Assembly (NCBI GenBank): GCA_002789635.1
Contig: PFTQ01000004.1
Span: 1-6,235 of the forward strand
Direction: 5' to 3'
DNA: 6,235 nt
Source: Candidatus Aenigmarchaeota archaeon CG_4_9_14_3_um_filter_37_18
GTDB lineage: Archaea; Aenigmatarchaeota; Aenigmatarchaeia; CG10238-14
Positions 5,141 through 6,235 of this stretch are shown here, one piece after another (the first letter of the stretch is position 1; the number at the start of each line of letters is the position of its first letter). The notes under the pieces are model-generated. The model saw nothing but the letters and a program-made list of their open reading frames with translations. It made no database searches and had not been told where the DNA came from. The position numbers and the translations under genes are program-made.

Positions 5141-5533
5141 ATGAAAAAAGAAACACATCTGAAGGCTTTCGAAGAGCATAGAACTGTAATAGACTGGAGC
5201 ATTGACCGAGGGATAAAAGATTCGCAAAGAATATTGGGTTTGCACACATCCAGAGGTATAATAGAATTATTGTCAGCCTATTTGCATAAAATCAATAAAA
5301 TTGACTCTGGGGTCCAGATAAACCACAGATGGTTTAAGTCGGAAAAGGTTTATGATAGGCTGCCAGATTTTCCAAATAAGAAAACAATTTTTTCAAAGAT
5401 GATTGATTTGGAGAATGCTTCAGAAAAATTAAGCTACGGGTCAGAAAAGTCAGAAAAAGAGATTAAAAATGCGATAAAACTATTTAATCAATTGGAAAAA
5501 ACAATAAAAGAGTTGATGAAAAATGAGAAATAA
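5141..5533 (+). CDS. HEPN-like protein, probable toxin of a HEPN/MNT pair
   Basis: A 130-aa all-helical protein. HEPN proteins paired with minimal nucleotidyltransferases are typically RNases whose activity is blocked by the partner. Seen: helix around 5-25; R30-ILGL-H35 followed by TSRGIIELLSAYLHKINK (36-53); QINHRWFKS (59-67); LENASEKLSYG (90-100); and an amphipathic C-terminal helix (105-128). The canonical active-site motif R-x4-6-H usually lies late in the fold, about where ENASEKLSYG stands, and there the Arg and His are missing; R30/H35 fits the spacing formally but lies early. It may therefore be a variant or inactive HEPN. ATG 5141 is chosen because the frame can be extended to 5027 only through the operator and TATA box. 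The gene overlaps the next one by 11 bases, indicating translational coupling. Confidence 0.7.
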   Translation: MKKETHLKAFEEHRTVIDWSIDRGIKDSQRILGLHTSRGIIELLSAYLHKINKIDSGVQINHRWFKSEKVYDRLPDFPNKKTIFSKMIDLENASEKLSYGSEKSEKEIKNAIKLFNQLEKTIKELMKNEK

Positions 5534-6134
5534 AATTATCTCCTATGTGCTGAATTTAGTATCATTTATAATTGAGAATAAAGTTTCACCGCAAAAGGTA
5601 ATCATTTATGGGTCAGTCGCATCAGGCGAATTTGATGAAAAAAGTGATATTGATGTTTTTATCGACATTGATGAAGCAAAAGAAGAAGAAGTAAGGAGGA
5701 TTATATCGCTGTTTCAGAAAAATTTCAGGGAAAAATGGGAGTTAAAAGGCGTTGAAAATGAACTTTCAGTTATAGTGGGCAAGTTAAACGATAAAAAATG
5801 GGATGAACTTAGAAGGGAAATTCAAAGTAATGGCATCCTGGTCTACAGTGTTAACACAGGCTCGCCAGAAAATATGAAACCTTATCTGATATTTAGACTG
5901 GATTTCTCGAGGTTGAGAAGACCTGAAAAAATTAGTTTATGGAGAAAATTGTATGGATATAAACAGAAAATTGGAGGTAAAGAATACAAAAAAGAAGGTC
6001 TTCTAAAAGAAATAAACGGCCAAAAAATACAAAAAAGTGTCTTAATGATCCCATCTTCGAAAAGCAAAGAATTCAAAGATTTTCTTGGGAAAAATAAAAT
6101 TAACTACACGGCAAATGAAGTATGGATTGACTAA
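5523..6134 (+). CDS. MNT-type nucleotidyltransferase with C-terminal extension, probable antitoxin
   Basis: A 203-aa protein. Residues 20-100 form a minimal nucleotidyltransferase domain: VIIYGSVASGEF (27-38), then S41-D42-I-D44-VF, the GSxxxG...SDxD signature that binds NTP and Mg2+. A third acidic position is probably E80 (ENELSVIV). Family members paired with HEPN toxins add AMP groups to the toxin and so silence it. The remaining ~95 residues (110-203) are a separate basic domain not found in minimal MNTs: FRLDFSRLRRPEK (124-136), LWRKLYGYKQKIGGK (139-153), a beta-like VLMIP (173-177) and an end NEVWID. It might bind RNA, DNA or the toxin; this is unproven. The start overlaps the HEPN stop (ATGAGAAATAA). 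The stop codon is 6 bases before the right attachment repeat, so the operon exactly fills the right end of the island. Confidence 0.85.
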   Translation: MRNKIISYVLNLVSFIIENKVSPQKVIIYGSVASGEFDEKSDIDVFIDIDEAKEEEVRRIISLFQKNFREKWELKGVENELSVIVGKLNDKKWDELRREIQSNGILVYSVNTGSPENMKPYLIFRLDFSRLRRPEKISLWRKLYGYKQKIGGKEYKKEGLLKEINGQKIQKSVLMIPSSKSKEFKDFLGKNKINYTANEVWID

Positions 6135-6140
6135 AGAGTG

Positions 6141-6178
6141 AATGCTTGCGACCTGGGTTCAAATCCCAGTTATCCCAT
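6141..6178 (+). repeat. right attachment-like repeat (orphan tRNA-Pro 3' exon)
   Basis: An exact 38-base copy of 4471-4508. It holds the 3' anticodon stem strand, complete T arm, acceptor 3' strand and discriminator. The bases before it (ACTAAAGAGTG) do not supply a 5' tRNA half, so it cannot make a tRNA. Under an integration model this is the original chromosomal 3' end. Confidence 0.85.
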
Positions 6179-6195
6179 AAGACAAAAGTGAAAAT

Positions 6196-6235
6196 ATGCT
6201 CCCGCCAAAAATGAAGCAGCTCGTTTTGCCGAGAG
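6196..6235 (+). CDS. start of an unidentified gene (partial)
   Basis: ATG 6196 opens MLPPKMKQLVLPR and runs off the right edge. AGTGA at 6187-6191 could be a weak Shine-Dalgarno. The base composition becomes GC-richer than in the island, consistent with resumed chromosomal sequence. Thirteen codons do not allow a family call. Confidence 0.4.
   Translation, partial: MLPPKMKQLVLPR

Larger units (their letters stand above)
4471..6178. mobile_element. tRNA-Pro-integrated mini-island (about 1.67 kb) without integrase
   Basis: Bounded by the exact 38-base direct repeat of the tRNA 3' end; the left copy completes the functional tRNA and the right copy is an orphan 3' exon. One repeat plus the interior is 1,670 bases. 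The cargo is a frameshifted minus-strand gene (4539-4951) and a HEPN/MNT operon (5141-6134). No recombinase, replication gene or origin is recognisable, so it would have moved with help from another element, or it is the residue of a larger one. A short internal copy of the tRNA end at 5037-5048 suggests two units. The alternative is tandem tRNA duplication with decay of the second copy, but no 5' half is visible before 6141. Confidence 0.7.

Noticed and set aside
1..6235. Integrase or transposase gene for the island
   Set aside because: No frame on either strand shows tyrosine- or serine-recombinase or transposase motifs; all sizeable frames are accounted for.

Overview
The window looks like a piece of a DPANN-type archaeal chromosome (Woesearchaeales/Pacearchaeota-like by feel, not proven). 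The anchor is an archaeal-type alanyl-tRNA synthetase. Supporting signs are A/T-rich TATA boxes about 25-30 bases before start codons with little or no leader (leaderless mRNAs), a tRNA gene with an apparent small archaeal intron in the anticodon loop, very small secreted or orphan proteins, and a HEPN/nucleotidyltransferase gene pair.

Left part (1-3120): the possible last codons of an upstream gene, then a 174-aa protein with a CFI-box-like C-terminal half, then alaS. The alaS product is complete for the catalytic, tRNA-recognition and editing domains but stops at 780 aa. It lacks the C-terminal C-Ala domain that larger archaeal enzymes carry.

Middle (3107-4419): a minus-strand HicB-like antitoxin that lacks its N-terminal half and overlaps the 3' end of alaS; two adjacent GC-rich mini-hairpins; a 52-aa ORF that resembles the last 45 residues of the AlaRS just upstream (about 16 of 43 positions identical by hand); then two minus-strand genes, a single-pass membrane/secreted protein with CxxC and C-x9-C cysteines and a 104-aa protein of unknown function.

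Right part (4420-6178): an apparent tRNA-Pro(GGG) gene whose last 38 bases (3' exon plus margins) are repeated exactly at 6141-6178. The two copies bracket about 1.67 kb, the signature of site-specific integration into a tRNA gene. No integrase is inside. The cargo is (a) a minus-strand gene broken by a one-base frameshift at a run of six T, with a possible DNA-binding tail in the shifted frame, and (b) a two-gene HEPN/MNT toxin-antitoxin-like operon behind a promoter with a perfect 16-bp palindrome and repeated half-sites. Between (a) and (b) lies a 12-base copy of the tRNA 3' end, suggesting that two minimal elements were inserted one after the other. After the right repeat the chromosome resumes with the start of an unidentified gene.

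The most unusual signals are the integrase-less, tRNA-3'-exon-flanked mini-island and the detached AlaRS-tail-like small protein next to a C-Ala-less AlaRS. All family assignments are by eye from motifs; no database search was possible.
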